This document shows positions 51,051 through 58,934 of a stretch of 64,000 bases of DNA, piece by piece (within the stretch, counting starts at the first letter, position 1; the number at the start of each line of letters is the position of its first letter). This stretch comes from Haloarcula sp. DT43 (GTDB taxonomy: Archaea > Halobacteriota > Halobacteria > Halobacteriales > Haloarculaceae): the NCBI RefSeq assembly GCF_037078405.1, contig NZ_JAYMGZ010000001.1:992001-1056000 (forward strand). The letters are read 5' to 3'. The notes under the pieces were generated by a model, which searched no databases, had not been told where the DNA came from, and saw only the letters and a program-made list of their open reading frames with translations. A program made the translations under genes and the position numbers.

Positions 51051-51398
51051 ATGCGGCTCGTCCACGACCCCGACGGCGCGGCCCGCCCCCTCGCGACGGA
51101 GGTAGCGTACGCCGAGTCGCCCCTCGAACAGAGTCGGGGGCTGATGTTCCGGTCGTCGATTCCCGACGACTACGCGCTCGTGTTCCCGTTCGACCGGCCC
51201 AGCCGGCAGTTCATCCACATGCTGTTCGTCCGGTTCCCCCTCGACGTGCTCTGGCTCGTCGACGACGAGGTTCAGGCCGTCGAGACTCTCAGACCCTGGC
51301 GGTCGGTCGGCTACGCGAAGGCGGACACCGTCGTCGAACTCCCCGGCGGTGCCGCCGCCGGCGTCTCCGAGGGCGATACGGTTCGGCTCGTCTCCTGA
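51051..51398 (+). CDS. DUF192 family protein
   Basis: 115 aa without a signal peptide. Family signatures are SPLEQSRGLMFRSSIPDDYALVFPF, FIHMLFVRFPLDVLWL and WRSVGYAKADTVVELPGG. Bacterial and archaeal DUF192 proteins are often exported; this short form is probably cytosolic. No enzymatic function is established. Confidence 0.9.
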   Translation: MRLVHDPDGAARPLATEVAYAESPLEQSRGLMFRSSIPDDYALVFPFDRPSRQFIHMLFVRFPLDVLWLVDDEVQAVETLRPWRSVGYAKADTVVELPGGAAAGVSEGDTVRLVS

Positions 51399-51433
51399 GC
51401 GGTGCGTTCGGGGGCGTGGTAGTCGGTTTCGTC

Positions 51434-51442
51434 ACCTTTTAG
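51434..51442 (+). promoter_or_regulatory. TATA-like box before the citramalate synthase leader
   Basis: CACCTTTTAGACC contains TTTTAG 28-36 nt before the ATG of the leader ORF (51470) and about 150 nt before the synthase ATG. Confidence 0.4.
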
Positions 51443-51469
51443 ACCATGAAGATTAGAGTAGAGACCACT

Positions 51470-51541
51470 ATGTCGGAACACCCGACGGAGGATAGAGGAA
51501 GTCGCCGCGAGGCGGCTGGCCGCGAAATTCGTGGCGCGTGA
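51470..51541 (+). CDS. Candidate leader ORF before citramalate synthase (23 codons)
   Basis: ATG 51470 to TGA 51539-51541. An in-frame ATG at 51446 would lengthen it by eight codons (some rare: ATT, AGA, GTA). The peptide is charged (MSEHPTEDRGSRREAAGREI, then RGA). Its TGA overlaps the ATG of a five-codon ORF (MEYLL, 51541-51558), whose own TGA overlaps the GTG at 51555 that opens the synthase frame. A six-base-pair stem with a GCGA tetraloop (51501-51516) lies inside. The chain of stop/start overlaps suggests translational coupling; coding is not proven. Confidence 0.35.
   Translation: MSEHPTEDRGSRREAAGREIRGA
51501..51516 (+). promoter_or_regulatory. GNRA-tetraloop hairpin in the citramalate synthase leader
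   Basis: GTCGCC (51501-51506) pairs with GGCGGC (51511-51516; one G-U pair) around the tetraloop GCGA. It falls within the leader ORF. Confidence 0.4.
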
Positions 51542-51590
51542 TGGAGTATCTTCTGTGAGTCAGAACACCTTATTCGGAGGGCACCCAGCC

Positions 51591-53099
51591 ATGCGTGCCC
51601 TCTCAGACGTCGGTGAGGTACAGTTTCTCGACACGACACTGCGCGACGGCGAGCAAGCGCCCGGGGTCTCGCTGACGCCGGACGACAAGGCCGACATCGC
51701 CCGCTCGCTCGACGCGGCGCGTATCGACGTCATCGAAGCCGGGAGCGCCTGTACCGGGCCCGGCGAGCGCGAGACCATCTCGCGGGTCGCGGGGCTCGAC
51801 CTCGACGCGACGGTGACGAGCTTCTGTCGCGGCATCCAGAACGACATCGACCTCGCACTGGAGTGTGGTGTCGACGGCATCAACCTCGTCGTTCCGGCCA
51901 GCGACAAACACGTCGAGCAGAAGGTCGGGACCTCGAAAGACGAGAACGTCGAGATGACCGTCGAACTGGTGGAGTACGCCACCGACCACGGTCTGTGGGT
52001 CGAGGTCATCGGCGAGGACGGCTCGCGGGCCGACCTGGACTACCTCGAAGAGCTGCTCGGAGCCGCAATCGACGCCGGCGCGGACCGCGTCTGCTGGGCC
52101 GATACCGTCGGTCACGCGACGCCGGACCGGGCCCTCGAATGCGTCTCGCGGCTCTCGGACCTGGGACCGGTCAGCACCCACACCCACGACGACCTGGGGC
52201 TCGCGGTGACGAACGCCCTGGTCTCCATCGCGGCGGGCGCGGACCTCGTCCACGGGACCATCAACGGCATCGGCGAACGGGCCGGCAACGTCGCACTGGA
52301 GGAGGTCGCAATCGCGCTGGACCACGGTTACGGGGTCGAGACGATGGACCTGACCGAGGTCCACGACCTCGCCCAGCTCATCGCCAACCGGACCGGCATC
52401 CCGCTGGCCCCGAACAAGGCCGTGGTCGGCGAGAACGCCTTCACCCACGAGTCCGGCATCCACACCGACGGGACGCTCAAGGACGACTCGATGTACGAGC
52501 CGTACCCACCCGAGAAGGTCGGCCGCGAGCGCCGCCTCGCGCTCGGCAAGCACGCCGGCCGCGCGGGGGTCCGGGCCGCCCTCGACGAACACGACGTGGA
52601 GGTGACCGAGGACCAGCTCTCGGACATCGTCGCCCGCGTCAAGGAAATCGGCGACCGCGGCAAGCGGGTCACCGACGCCGATCTGCTGACCATCGCCGAC
52701 GAGGTGACCGGCGACGCGCGCGACCGCCGGGTCGAACTGCTCGGCCTGACCGCCGTCTCCGGCTCCGATACGCCGACTGCCAGCGTCCGGCTCGCGGTCG
52801 ACGGCGAGGAGCGCAAGGAGGCGGCGGTCGGCTCCGGACCGGTCGACGCCGCGATGAACGCCGCGGAGGTGGCGCTGTCCCACACCGCCGACGCGACGCT
52901 CGAAGCCTACCACGTCGACGCCATCACCGGCGGGACGGACGCGCTCGTGACCGTCGAAATCGAGATGTCCCGCGGCGACGACCACGTCGTCGTCTCCGCC
53001 AGCGACTCCGACATCACCCGTGCGTCCGTGCGCGCGATGGTGGACGCGATGGACCGGCTCGTCGCCGACGACGAGGAACCGCTCGTCGCCGACGACTGA
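51591..53099 (+). CDS. (R)-citramalate / 2-isopropylmalate synthase
   Basis: About 502 aa from ATG 51591. Condenses acetyl-CoA with pyruvate (citramalate, isoleucine route) or with 2-oxoisovalerate (leucine route). The HMGL-type barrel opens FLDTTLRDGEQAPGVSL; THTHDDLGLAVTNAL carries metal-site histidines; HGTINGIGERAGN and FTHESGIHTDGTLKD are diagnostic. The C-terminal 150 residues are the LeuA regulatory domain, so feedback control by leucine or isoleucine is expected. The GTG at 51555 adds twelve residues (SQNTLFGGHPA) and is a possible alternative start. Citramalate synthase is favoured because haloarchaea often use that route; the sequence does not decide it. Confidence 0.9.
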   Translation: MRALSDVGEVQFLDTTLRDGEQAPGVSLTPDDKADIARSLDAARIDVIEAGSACTGPGERETISRVAGLDLDATVTSFCRGIQNDIDLALECGVDGINLVVPASDKHVEQKVGTSKDENVEMTVELVEYATDHGLWVEVIGEDGSRADLDYLEELLGAAIDAGADRVCWADTVGHATPDRALECVSRLSDLGPVSTHTHDDLGLAVTNALVSIAAGADLVHGTINGIGERAGNVALEEVAIALDHGYGVETMDLTEVHDLAQLIANRTGIPLAPNKAVVGENAFTHESGIHTDGTLKDDSMYEPYPPEKVGRERRLALGKHAGRAGVRAALDEHDVEVTEDQLSDIVARVKEIGDRGKRVTDADLLTIADEVTGDARDRRVELLGLTAVSGSDTPTASVRLAVDGEERKEAAVGSGPVDAAMNAAEVALSHTADATLEAYHVDAITGGTDALVTVEIEMSRGDDHVVVSASDSDITRASVRAMVDAMDRLVADDEEPLVADD

Positions 53100-53145
53100 G
53101 TAGCTGATTTACGCAGAACAGACTCCCCGGGGCTGTGCCCAGTCG

Positions 53146-54114
53146 TTACTTGTGGCCGCGGCTGGCCTCGTGGTACTGGAACACCGTCTCCATACCCCTG
53201 ACCAGCGCGTCGAGGTCCACGCTCTCCGTGTCGAACTCGCGGTCGCGCACGGACTGGTAGATGTCGGCCCACCGGTCCCGGAACCGGGACTCGAACTGCT
53301 CGGCTTTGATTCGGTCAATGAGTTCCGCCTTCCCGTCGGGGTCTTCCAGCTCGTCCGGCGTGACGAGTCCCTCCTGAAGCGCCAGCACGACGATGCCGGC
53401 GGTGTAGTCGCCTTCCTTGACTTCCCGCTCCCAGGTCGTGAGCCAGTTGCCGATGCGGGCCATCTCCTGGAGGTCCCAGATGAGGTCCCGGACTGTGCCG
53501 TAGTCGGCGAGTTCGAAATCCGGCGAGTACATGAGGTCGACAGCCGCGTAGGGAAACATTACCATGTTGTGCGCCCCGTACGTTTCGGCCCCGCTGAGGT
53601 TCGCAATCCGGGGGTTCTCGTTGACGACGGCGCTGTAGTCCATCGCGTTCAGCGTCTGTCGCATGTCGTAGGTGAACACGTCGTAGAACTCGTCGACGCG
53701 CGGCGCGTCGGTCAGGCCGCCCTCGAACTCCCGCCACACGCGCTCGATGAAGGCGAAGTACTCCTCGCTTACCGCCGCACGGCTCGGGTCCATGGCCGAC
53801 GGGTCCTGGACGAGTCGCCGGGCCTCCTCGAAGGTATCCCGGTCGCCGTCGTTCTCAACGATGTCGTCCAGGATGGTGACGTACATCGTGAGTATGGTCT
53901 TCTGTTTCCGGACGTGGTCGGCGTGGGCCGGGTGGACGGAGGAGAGCGTGAACTCGGGGAACAGCGAGTAAATCCACTGCCAGAGGAACCGGTCGCGCTC
54001 GCCACAGACCCGCTCGTACTCGTCGGCCAGCTCCGCGACCTCGTCGGGCAGGCTGGTCGTCCGGACCTCTTCGAGGAGGTCCTCGGCATCGGCCGTGGGG
54101 GACTCAACACTCAT
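53146..54114 (-). CDS. Class I terpene-synthase-like protein
   Basis: 322-aa all-helical protein with the layout of a bacterial-type terpene cyclase. The first metal motif is TILDDIVENDGD (DDxxE at 83-87). The second, about 140 residues later, is RIGNWLTTWEREV, matching NxxxTxxxE (Asn223, Thr227, Glu231). The usual second Asp of NDxxSxxxE is Trp. Aromatic and flexible helices around 150-200 (MDYSAVV, GAHNMVMFPYAAVDLMY) fit a hydrophobic pocket. Substrate and product are unknown; no P450 or prenyltransferase is adjacent. ATG 54114 is 19-25 nt from an AT box (54133-54139). Confidence 0.65.
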   Translation of the reverse strand: MSVESPTADAEDLLEEVRTTSLPDEVAELADEYERVCGERDRFLWQWIYSLFPEFTLSSVHPAHADHVRKQKTILTMYVTILDDIVENDGDRDTFEEARRLVQDPSAMDPSRAAVSEEYFAFIERVWREFEGGLTDAPRVDEFYDVFTYDMRQTLNAMDYSAVVNENPRIANLSGAETYGAHNMVMFPYAAVDLMYSPDFELADYGTVRDLIWDLQEMARIGNWLTTWEREVKEGDYTAGIVVLALQEGLVTPDELEDPDGKAELIDRIKAEQFESRFRDRWADIYQSVRDREFDTESVDLDALVRGMETVFQYHEASRGHK

Positions 54115-54514
54115 CGGACTCACCCTCCGGACGATAAGTACTGACTAACTGACGTTTGTCGGCTACTACTGTCCGCCGTTGGACGGCTGCTGCATCGTTG
54201 CTCGTGCCCTGCGGGCCGGGTTCGCTCGGTTGTTTGCCGCGGTCCATACAATCGAAAGGCGAAGTCGCGCTTATAGTGGTACTGACGCGTCGGCTGCGGG
54301 TAGTATACTGTTAACGACTCGCTTACCCGGCTTTACTCCAGATTACGTACCAGTTTTTCAGTTACTACCACAAAATAAGTATTTGCCTACTGAAAATTCC
54401 GGGAGTCACCTCCATAGAAAAGGAAATTAGGACGATACTACTAGCGTCCTGGGGGACGGTACCCTGACTGGTCAGGGTATGAAGTGCCGGTAGAACAGCC
54501 GCAGTCGGACCGCG
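54115..54514. other. 400-bp gap with an AT-rich segment and a perfect palindrome
   Basis: No convincing gene. A plus-strand ORF (54179-54430) lacks haloarchaeal composition. From about 54290 to 54440 the sequence is far more AT-rich than the genome average, with several TATA-like runs. GTCC/GGAC can pair at 54446-54457, and a perfect palindrome lies at 54460-54479. It is bounded by the 5' end of the terpene-synthase-like gene and the 3' end of the HalOD1 gene. It could be remnant, regulatory or a small unrecognised RNA. Confidence 0.6.
54460..54479. repeat. Perfect 20-bp palindrome
   Basis: TACCCTGAC (54460-54468), TG, GTCAGGGTA (54471-54479): 9-bp perfect arms with a 2-bp centre. It is 35 bp beyond the HalOD1 gene's stop. 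No T-tract follows on either strand, so it is not a simple terminator. A protein-binding site or recombination remnant is possible. Confidence 0.6.
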
Positions 54515-54814
54515 TTACGCTTCGAGGCCAGTGGCGACGGAGACGTCACGGGACGGCGTCACCAGCACCGACCGGCTCCCCTCGACTTCGATGCGACAGC
54601 CGGCCATGTTGAACACGACCAGGCCGTCGGGAGATGGATTGTCGTCCGTCTCGGGACGGAACAGTCTGTCCAGCGCGTCCGGGTCAATGCAGTCGCTGAT
54701 TCGGTCGTCGAGGTCGACGGGGTCGACACCCAGCGTGTCGGCCACGGCGTGGACGATGGTCTCGCTCAGCGGTTCGTTCGGTGACGGTCTGTAGACCAGT
54801 TTTGCCTGGGACAT
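54515..54814 (-). CDS. HalOD1 output-domain protein
   Basis: 99 aa, a single HalOD1 domain: SETIVHAVADTLGVDPVDLDDRISDCIDPDALDRLF and SPDGLVVFNMAGCRIEVEG. HalOD1 is a haloarchaeal domain linked to signalling output, often at the end of response-regulator-like proteins. Here it is alone, 98 bp downstream of the Bat-type regulator on the same strand. The function is unproven. Confidence 0.87.
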   Translation of the reverse strand: MSQAKLVYRPSPNEPLSETIVHAVADTLGVDPVDLDDRISDCIDPDALDRLFRPETDDNPSPDGLVVFNMAGCRIEVEGSRSVLVTPSRDVSVATGLEA

Positions 54815-54912
54815 GGTTCGTCGCTGTCTGTCCCTACCGCCCCTACTGAAAAGGTGATTGTGGCTATACAGATACGGCCGGCCGGGCAGGCCACTAACAG
54901 TATAGCGACGGC

Positions 54913-57366
54913 TCAGCTGTCGCCGAACACGAGTTCGAGCAGTTTCCGCTCGCTGACCCGGAGGTGTCGGTTGACCGTCGGCTGTGACACGTCCAGGCTG
55001 GACGCGATTTCCTGGCCGGTCGTCTCCCGTGGCCAGTCGAAGAAGCCGCTCAGATACGCCGTCTGGAGTACTTCGAGCTGTCTGTCGGTGAGTTGCTCCT
55101 CAAGCGCCGACCGGACGGTTCCGTCGTGGTGCCCGTCAGACTGCGTGTCGTCGCGGCGCGCGACCAGGTCCACGTTCGCGTAGCGCTCGCCCAGCCGTTC
55201 GACGAACTGCCGAACGTCGGTCTCGCCCGAGACGGCGACAGTGACGGTGAGGCCGCCCGCCGACGTTCGGAGCGACTTCAACCGGCCGCCCTGTTCCAGG
55301 AGCGTCTCCGCGACGGTCCGGCCGGTCACGACGACCTCGTAGAGGCCGTCCAGCTCGTCGGCCGAAATCGCCCGCATCGCGTCGACCCGCGCCATCGCCT
55401 CCAGTTGCTGCTCGACGGCGTCCGGGTCACAGTCCGAGATAGCGAGGAAGAGGCGAATCGCGCCGTCGCCCCGACGCACGGCCCCCTCACAGACGACTGG
55501 GACGCCGAGCCGGTTCGAGAGGAGGGTCAGGAACGACTGGGGAGCCGACAGCGACAGTTCGAGTTCGACGGTGCCGTCCCCGGCCCGGCGCTGTCTGGAC
55601 TCGACCTCTCGAATCGCGTTCGCGATAGTCTCGCCGAGCTCGGAGAACACCTCCTGGAGCATCTCGTCGAAGCCGTCCTCCTCCCCGGCGTACACCGTCA
55701 GGACGCCGTAAACGAAGTCGTCGTATTCCAGCGGGACGCTGAGCGCCGACTGGAACTCGCGGGAGAGCGCCTCCGTCCGCCAGTGCTCGCCACGGAGGTT
55801 GTCGGCCACCGACGGCACCACGGTCATCGTCTCCGACTGAGCGGTCTGGACGGCCGGCGGCCCGCCATCGCGCTCCAGCGACAGCGAGACGGCGTCGAGG
55901 TAGCTAGCGGTGTCGCCCGCCCACGCTCTCGGGACGAGTTCCGTCGCGTCCTGTCTGCCCAGCCAGGCGAAGGCGAACCACTGGGACTCGGCCAGCTGGT
56001 CACACACGGCCTGCTCGATTTCCTCGCAGGTCTCGGCCTCGACGAGCACCTGGTCTATCCGGCGGATGATGGCGTTGACCTGCTTGAGCCGGCGCAGTTC
56101 GCGGTTCTGTTCGCGCCGCTCGGCCTCGCGCTCGCGCAGCGTCGTCTCGCGGTCGACCCGCGCGAGCGCGGCCTCCGCGCTGGCGGCGAGCAGGTCGACC
56201 ATCTCGCGGGTCCTGGCGTCGCCGTGTTGCTCACCCAGTTCGATGTAGAACACGCCGTGGTCCTCGAGCGGGAGACAGAGGCGCTCCGCGTCCGTCGTGA
56301 CCGGTCCCGCCCCGAGGTCGAGACGCTCGCCGGGCGCGGCCTCGACGGCGCTGTCCCGGACGAACACCTCCCAGACCGTGCTCCCGCCCGGCCCGATGGC
56401 CCCGCTCCGGTCCGGCCCGGCGTCGCCGACGCTGCGAAGGGTGTTGTCGCTCCGGTCGAACAGGTAGATTTCCACGTCGGGGAGTTCCAGCACGTCGACG
56501 GCCGTCTCGAGTATCTGCTCGGCCACGGCCGTCTTGGTCTCCGTGTGGAGCAGCTTCCTGGTCGACTCGTGTAACGCCGCCAGCGTCTCCTCGAACCGCT
56601 TCCGGTCGGAGATGTCACGCACGACGCCGACCTGCCGGTAGCTCCCGTCATTGCGGTCGTACGTGGTGAACTTGGTCTCTATCGGGAGCGTGTCGCCGTC
56701 GGCGGTCCGGAGGTCCGTCGTCAGCGTCCCCACGTCGCGCTCGCCCTCGATGAACTGCCGCGACATCTCCGCGGCCTCCTCGATGACCGATTCGTCCGCG
56801 AGTAGCGTCGCGTTCGACCCGACCAGCGTGTCCTTGTCGTAGCCGGTCATCGACTCGACGGCGCTGTTGACCGTCTGCATCGTGAACGACTCGTCGAGCG
56901 TGTAGATGCCGTCCTCGATGGTCTCGACGATGCGCTCGTACTGTTCGAGCATCTCCGTGCGCTCGTGGCGCTCGGTCACGTCGTGAACGATGCCCAAGTA
57001 CAGCTCCTCACCGTCCCACTGCTGGGGCTCGAAGGCGATTTCGACCCACCGCTCCGTGTCGCCGGCGGAACACGGCGACGTCAGCGGCATTCCCGGCGAC
57101 TGACTGCAGTGGGCCCCGAGGTCCACGTCGCTCAACCCCGGGAAGAGCTCGTCCAGTTGGCTCCCGAAGACGTCCTCCGGGTCCGAATCGAGGAGGGCAC
57201 AGAGGTGGTCGTTCCCGGTCCGTATCTCCCCGTCCGTGGCGGTGACGACCACTGGCTCGGGCATTCGCGCGGCGAGCGTCTCCAACAGCACAGGGGGAGA
57301 TTGCTGTGCCGGTGTATCGCGTGCCGCCTGTTCGTTCTCGTCCGTTCCACCGACCGGGTTCTCCAT
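54913..57366 (-). CDS. Bacterio-opsin-activator-type regulator (PAS-PAS-GAF-GAF-HTH_10)
   Basis: 817 aa. PAS 1 lies about 25-130 (MPEPVVVTATDGEIRTGNDH), PAS 2 about 145-265 (IYTLDESFTMQTVNSAVESM), then a GAF domain about 270-400 and a second about 435-590. The Bat-associated domain spans about 610-735, and the HTH_10 helix-turn-helix is LTDRQLEVLQTAYLSGFF...ASSLDVSQPTVNRHLR (about 755-800). This is the architecture of Bat-like regulators that sense light or oxygen in haloarchaea. Targets are unknown; no opsin gene is in the window. Confidence 0.93.
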   Translation of the reverse strand: MENPVGGTDENEQAARDTPAQQSPPVLLETLAARMPEPVVVTATDGEIRTGNDHLCALLDSDPEDVFGSQLDELFPGLSDVDLGAHCSQSPGMPLTSPCSAGDTERWVEIAFEPQQWDGEELYLGIVHDVTERHERTEMLEQYERIVETIEDGIYTLDESFTMQTVNSAVESMTGYDKDTLVGSNATLLADESVIEEAAEMSRQFIEGERDVGTLTTDLRTADGDTLPIETKFTTYDRNDGSYRQVGVVRDISDRKRFEETLAALHESTRKLLHTETKTAVAEQILETAVDVLELPDVEIYLFDRSDNTLRSVGDAGPDRSGAIGPGGSTVWEVFVRDSAVEAAPGERLDLGAGPVTTDAERLCLPLEDHGVFYIELGEQHGDARTREMVDLLAASAEAALARVDRETTLREREAERREQNRELRRLKQVNAIIRRIDQVLVEAETCEEIEQAVCDQLAESQWFAFAWLGRQDATELVPRAWAGDTASYLDAVSLSLERDGGPPAVQTAQSETMTVVPSVADNLRGEHWRTEALSREFQSALSVPLEYDDFVYGVLTVYAGEEDGFDEMLQEVFSELGETIANAIREVESRQRRAGDGTVELELSLSAPQSFLTLLSNRLGVPVVCEGAVRRGDGAIRLFLAISDCDPDAVEQQLEAMARVDAMRAISADELDGLYEVVVTGRTVAETLLEQGGRLKSLRTSAGGLTVTVAVSGETDVRQFVERLGERYANVDLVARRDDTQSDGHHDGTVRSALEEQLTDRQLEVLQTAYLSGFFDWPRETTGQEIASSLDVSQPTVNRHLRVSERKLLELVFGDS

Positions 57367-57456
57367 ACCGTTTCACGGCACTTGCCATGGGAAAGGTTGC
57401 TTTCAGTATACGTACCAGAATCCGATGCCTGCGTGTCCGTTGGGTCCGGATACGGC

Positions 57457-58119
57457 TCAGTCGCTCCGAGCGACGCGGACGACGTCTTCCAGGCCGGACA
57501 CGTCGTAGTCCGGAGTCACGTCGAGTCGGGCGTCGACCCGGTGTGGCCGGCGGATGAACGCCGCGTCGATGCCGGCCCGGTGTGCCGCTTCGACGTCGGA
57601 TTCGTTGTCGCCGACGAACAGGGCGTCGCTGACGCCGAGGTCCGCCATCGCCCGCTCGATGTAGTACGGCCGCGGCTTCTTCCGGCGGAGGCTCTCGACC
57701 GTCGGCTCGCGGGCCCAAACGCTGTCGAAGTAGTGCCCGATGTCGAAGTGCTCGAAGGCGAAGGCGACGGTGTCGCGCTGGTTCGACGAGACCACGCCCA
57801 GCGGGCAGTCGAGTCGGTCGAGGGCGGACACGTCGCCGTAGGGTCGCTTCCCGCCGGCACGGATGAGCGACCGCTGGACCGCGGTCAGCGCCTCGTCGCG
57901 GGCCCGGAAGAACCGCTCGGGGTCGATGTCGTACTGGGTACAGATGTCGGTGAGTTCGGGCACCGTGACGCCGATGCTCATCGCCTCGACGTGGGCTGTC
58001 GCCGGCGAAACCACGCCGAGTTCCTCGAAGGCCCGGCGCGCGCCGACGTAGTGTGCGTCCATGTCTGTCAGCGTCAGCAACACGCCGTCGTTGTCGAAGA
58101 TGACCGATTCGTACCCCAT
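57457..58119 (-). CDS. HAD-family phosphatase
   Basis: 220 aa. Motif I is VIFDNDGVLL (the nucleophile Asp sits in DND, a common variant), motif II is LGVVSSNQ, and motifs III/IV are RRKKPRPYYIERAM and ALFVGDNESDVEAAHRAG. Resembles phosphoglycolate phosphatase/beta-phosphoglucomutase-like proteins. The substrate is unknown. ATG 58119 was chosen; the upstream frame is antisense to DUF151. Confidence 0.88.
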   Translation of the reverse strand: MGYESVIFDNDGVLLTLTDMDAHYVGARRAFEELGVVSPATAHVEAMSIGVTVPELTDICTQYDIDPERFFRARDEALTAVQRSLIRAGGKRPYGDVSALDRLDCPLGVVSSNQRDTVAFAFEHFDIGHYFDSVWAREPTVESLRRKKPRPYYIERAMADLGVSDALFVGDNESDVEAAHRAGIDAAFIRRPHRVDARLDVTPDYDVSGLEDVVRVARSD

Positions 58120-58162
58120 CACCCATCCAGAGGGCGGACACACGCAGAAAGGTTTCGCGTGT

Positions 58163-58630
58163 TTACAGGCCGAAGTCCCCGCTCCCGCCCCGGCCCCCTT
58201 CCTGGTCGAACTGCTCGGGCGGTCGCCCGGCCTCGTCGAGGACTTCGTCCGTGACGACGACCGGACACTCCACCCGGAGGGCAATCGCGATGGCGTCGGA
58301 GGGGCGCGCGTCGAACACCATGTCCTTGCGCCGGTCGTCGGTGTACTGCTCCGCGTCTATCTTCCCGTAGAAGGTCCCGTCGGCTAGGTCGTCGATGCGG
58401 ACCCGGTCGATGGCGGCCCCGAACTCCGTCACCATCTCGACCACCAGGTCGTGGGTGAGCGGGCGCTCGAAGGGCTCGCCGGCCATCGCCAGTTGCATCG
58501 ACTGGGCCTGGTCCTTGCTGACGAAGATGGGGACGATTTCCTCGCGCGCACGGAGCAGGACGACCGGCGTGCCGCTCCCCTCCTCGCTGACACCGACGCC
58601 GACCCCTTCGACCGTGGCATCGTGTTCCAT
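58163..58630 (-). CDS. Bifunctional nuclease family (DUF151) protein
   Basis: 155 aa. The bifunctional-nuclease domain has PIFVSKDQAQSMQLAMAGE, RPLTHDLVVEMVTEFGA, TFYGKIDAEQ and DARPSDAIAIALRVECPV, the diagnostic segment. Bacterial members cleave DNA and RNA; archaeal ones are untested. The last 20 residues are a Gly-rich tail. Confidence 0.92.
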   Translation of the reverse strand: MEHDATVEGVGVGVSEEGSGTPVVLLRAREEIVPIFVSKDQAQSMQLAMAGEPFERPLTHDLVVEMVTEFGAAIDRVRIDDLADGTFYGKIDAEQYTDDRRKDMVFDARPSDAIAIALRVECPVVVTDEVLDEAGRPPEQFDQEGGRGGSGDFGL

Positions 58631-58811
58631 GGCCCAGTGTTGGGTTCGCGGGTATGAAAAGCTACCCCGGCGGTGGTTTCGAGGGCCTGCACCCGCTCGT
58701 GTGCCCGGCCCCGACTCACCTGTTCGTGGCCCGACCTCGACGCGCGCGCCAGCCGTCCCCGCCGGTCGGCCAGCCCTGACTTGAGGGCAGGTACGCGCCC
58801 GGCGAAGCCGG

Positions 58812-58880
58812 ATTAAACCGAATTAAATCGGCCGATAGACCGTTCAAATCGGGCAAATCCGAGTTAATTCGCCTTTTCCG
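58812..58880. promoter_or_regulatory. Helically phased AT tracts upstream of the secreted-protein promoter
   Basis: ATTAAA (58812), AATTAAA (58821), ATAGA (58835), TTCAAAT (58843), CAAAT (58854), TTAATT (58864) and TTTT (58874) start roughly 9-14 bp apart, close to one helical turn, with CCG/CGG spacers. CCGA/TCGG (58818-58831) and GAATTAA/TTAATTC are inverted repeats. Phased tracts of this type can bend DNA. Confidence 0.45.
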
Positions 58881-58919
58881 CTTGCCCCCTTCTTATGCCA
58901 TCGGGCCAGAGAGACGAGC

Positions 58920-58924
58920 GGAGG
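58920..58924 (+). promoter_or_regulatory. Shine-Dalgarno-like site of the secreted-protein gene
   Basis: GGAGG ten nucleotides before ATG 58935. This is unusual here because most genes in the window look leaderless. With the TATA-like box at 58890-58897, a short leader of about 10-20 nt is expected. Confidence 0.5.
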
Positions 58925-58934
58925 CAACGACACG

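Larger units (their letters stand above)
58631..58934. other. 304-bp gap holding phased AT tracts and the promoter of the secreted protein
   Basis: No gene recognised. The first half is GC-rich and featureless. From 58812 to about 58880 short AT tracts recur about every ten bases, separated by CCG or CGG. A TATA-like TTCTTATG (58890-58897) and a GGAGG (58920-58924) precede the ATG at 58935. Confidence 0.6.

Noticed and set aside
54179-54430. 83-codon ORF in the AT-rich gap
   Set aside because: Composition is unlike haloarchaeal proteins, the frame crosses TATA-like runs, and no promoter sits at a sensible distance.
58841-58860. T-loop-like TTCAAAT suggesting a tRNA
   Set aside because: Stem is three base pairs, no acceptor or anticodon arms; better explained by the phased AT tracts.
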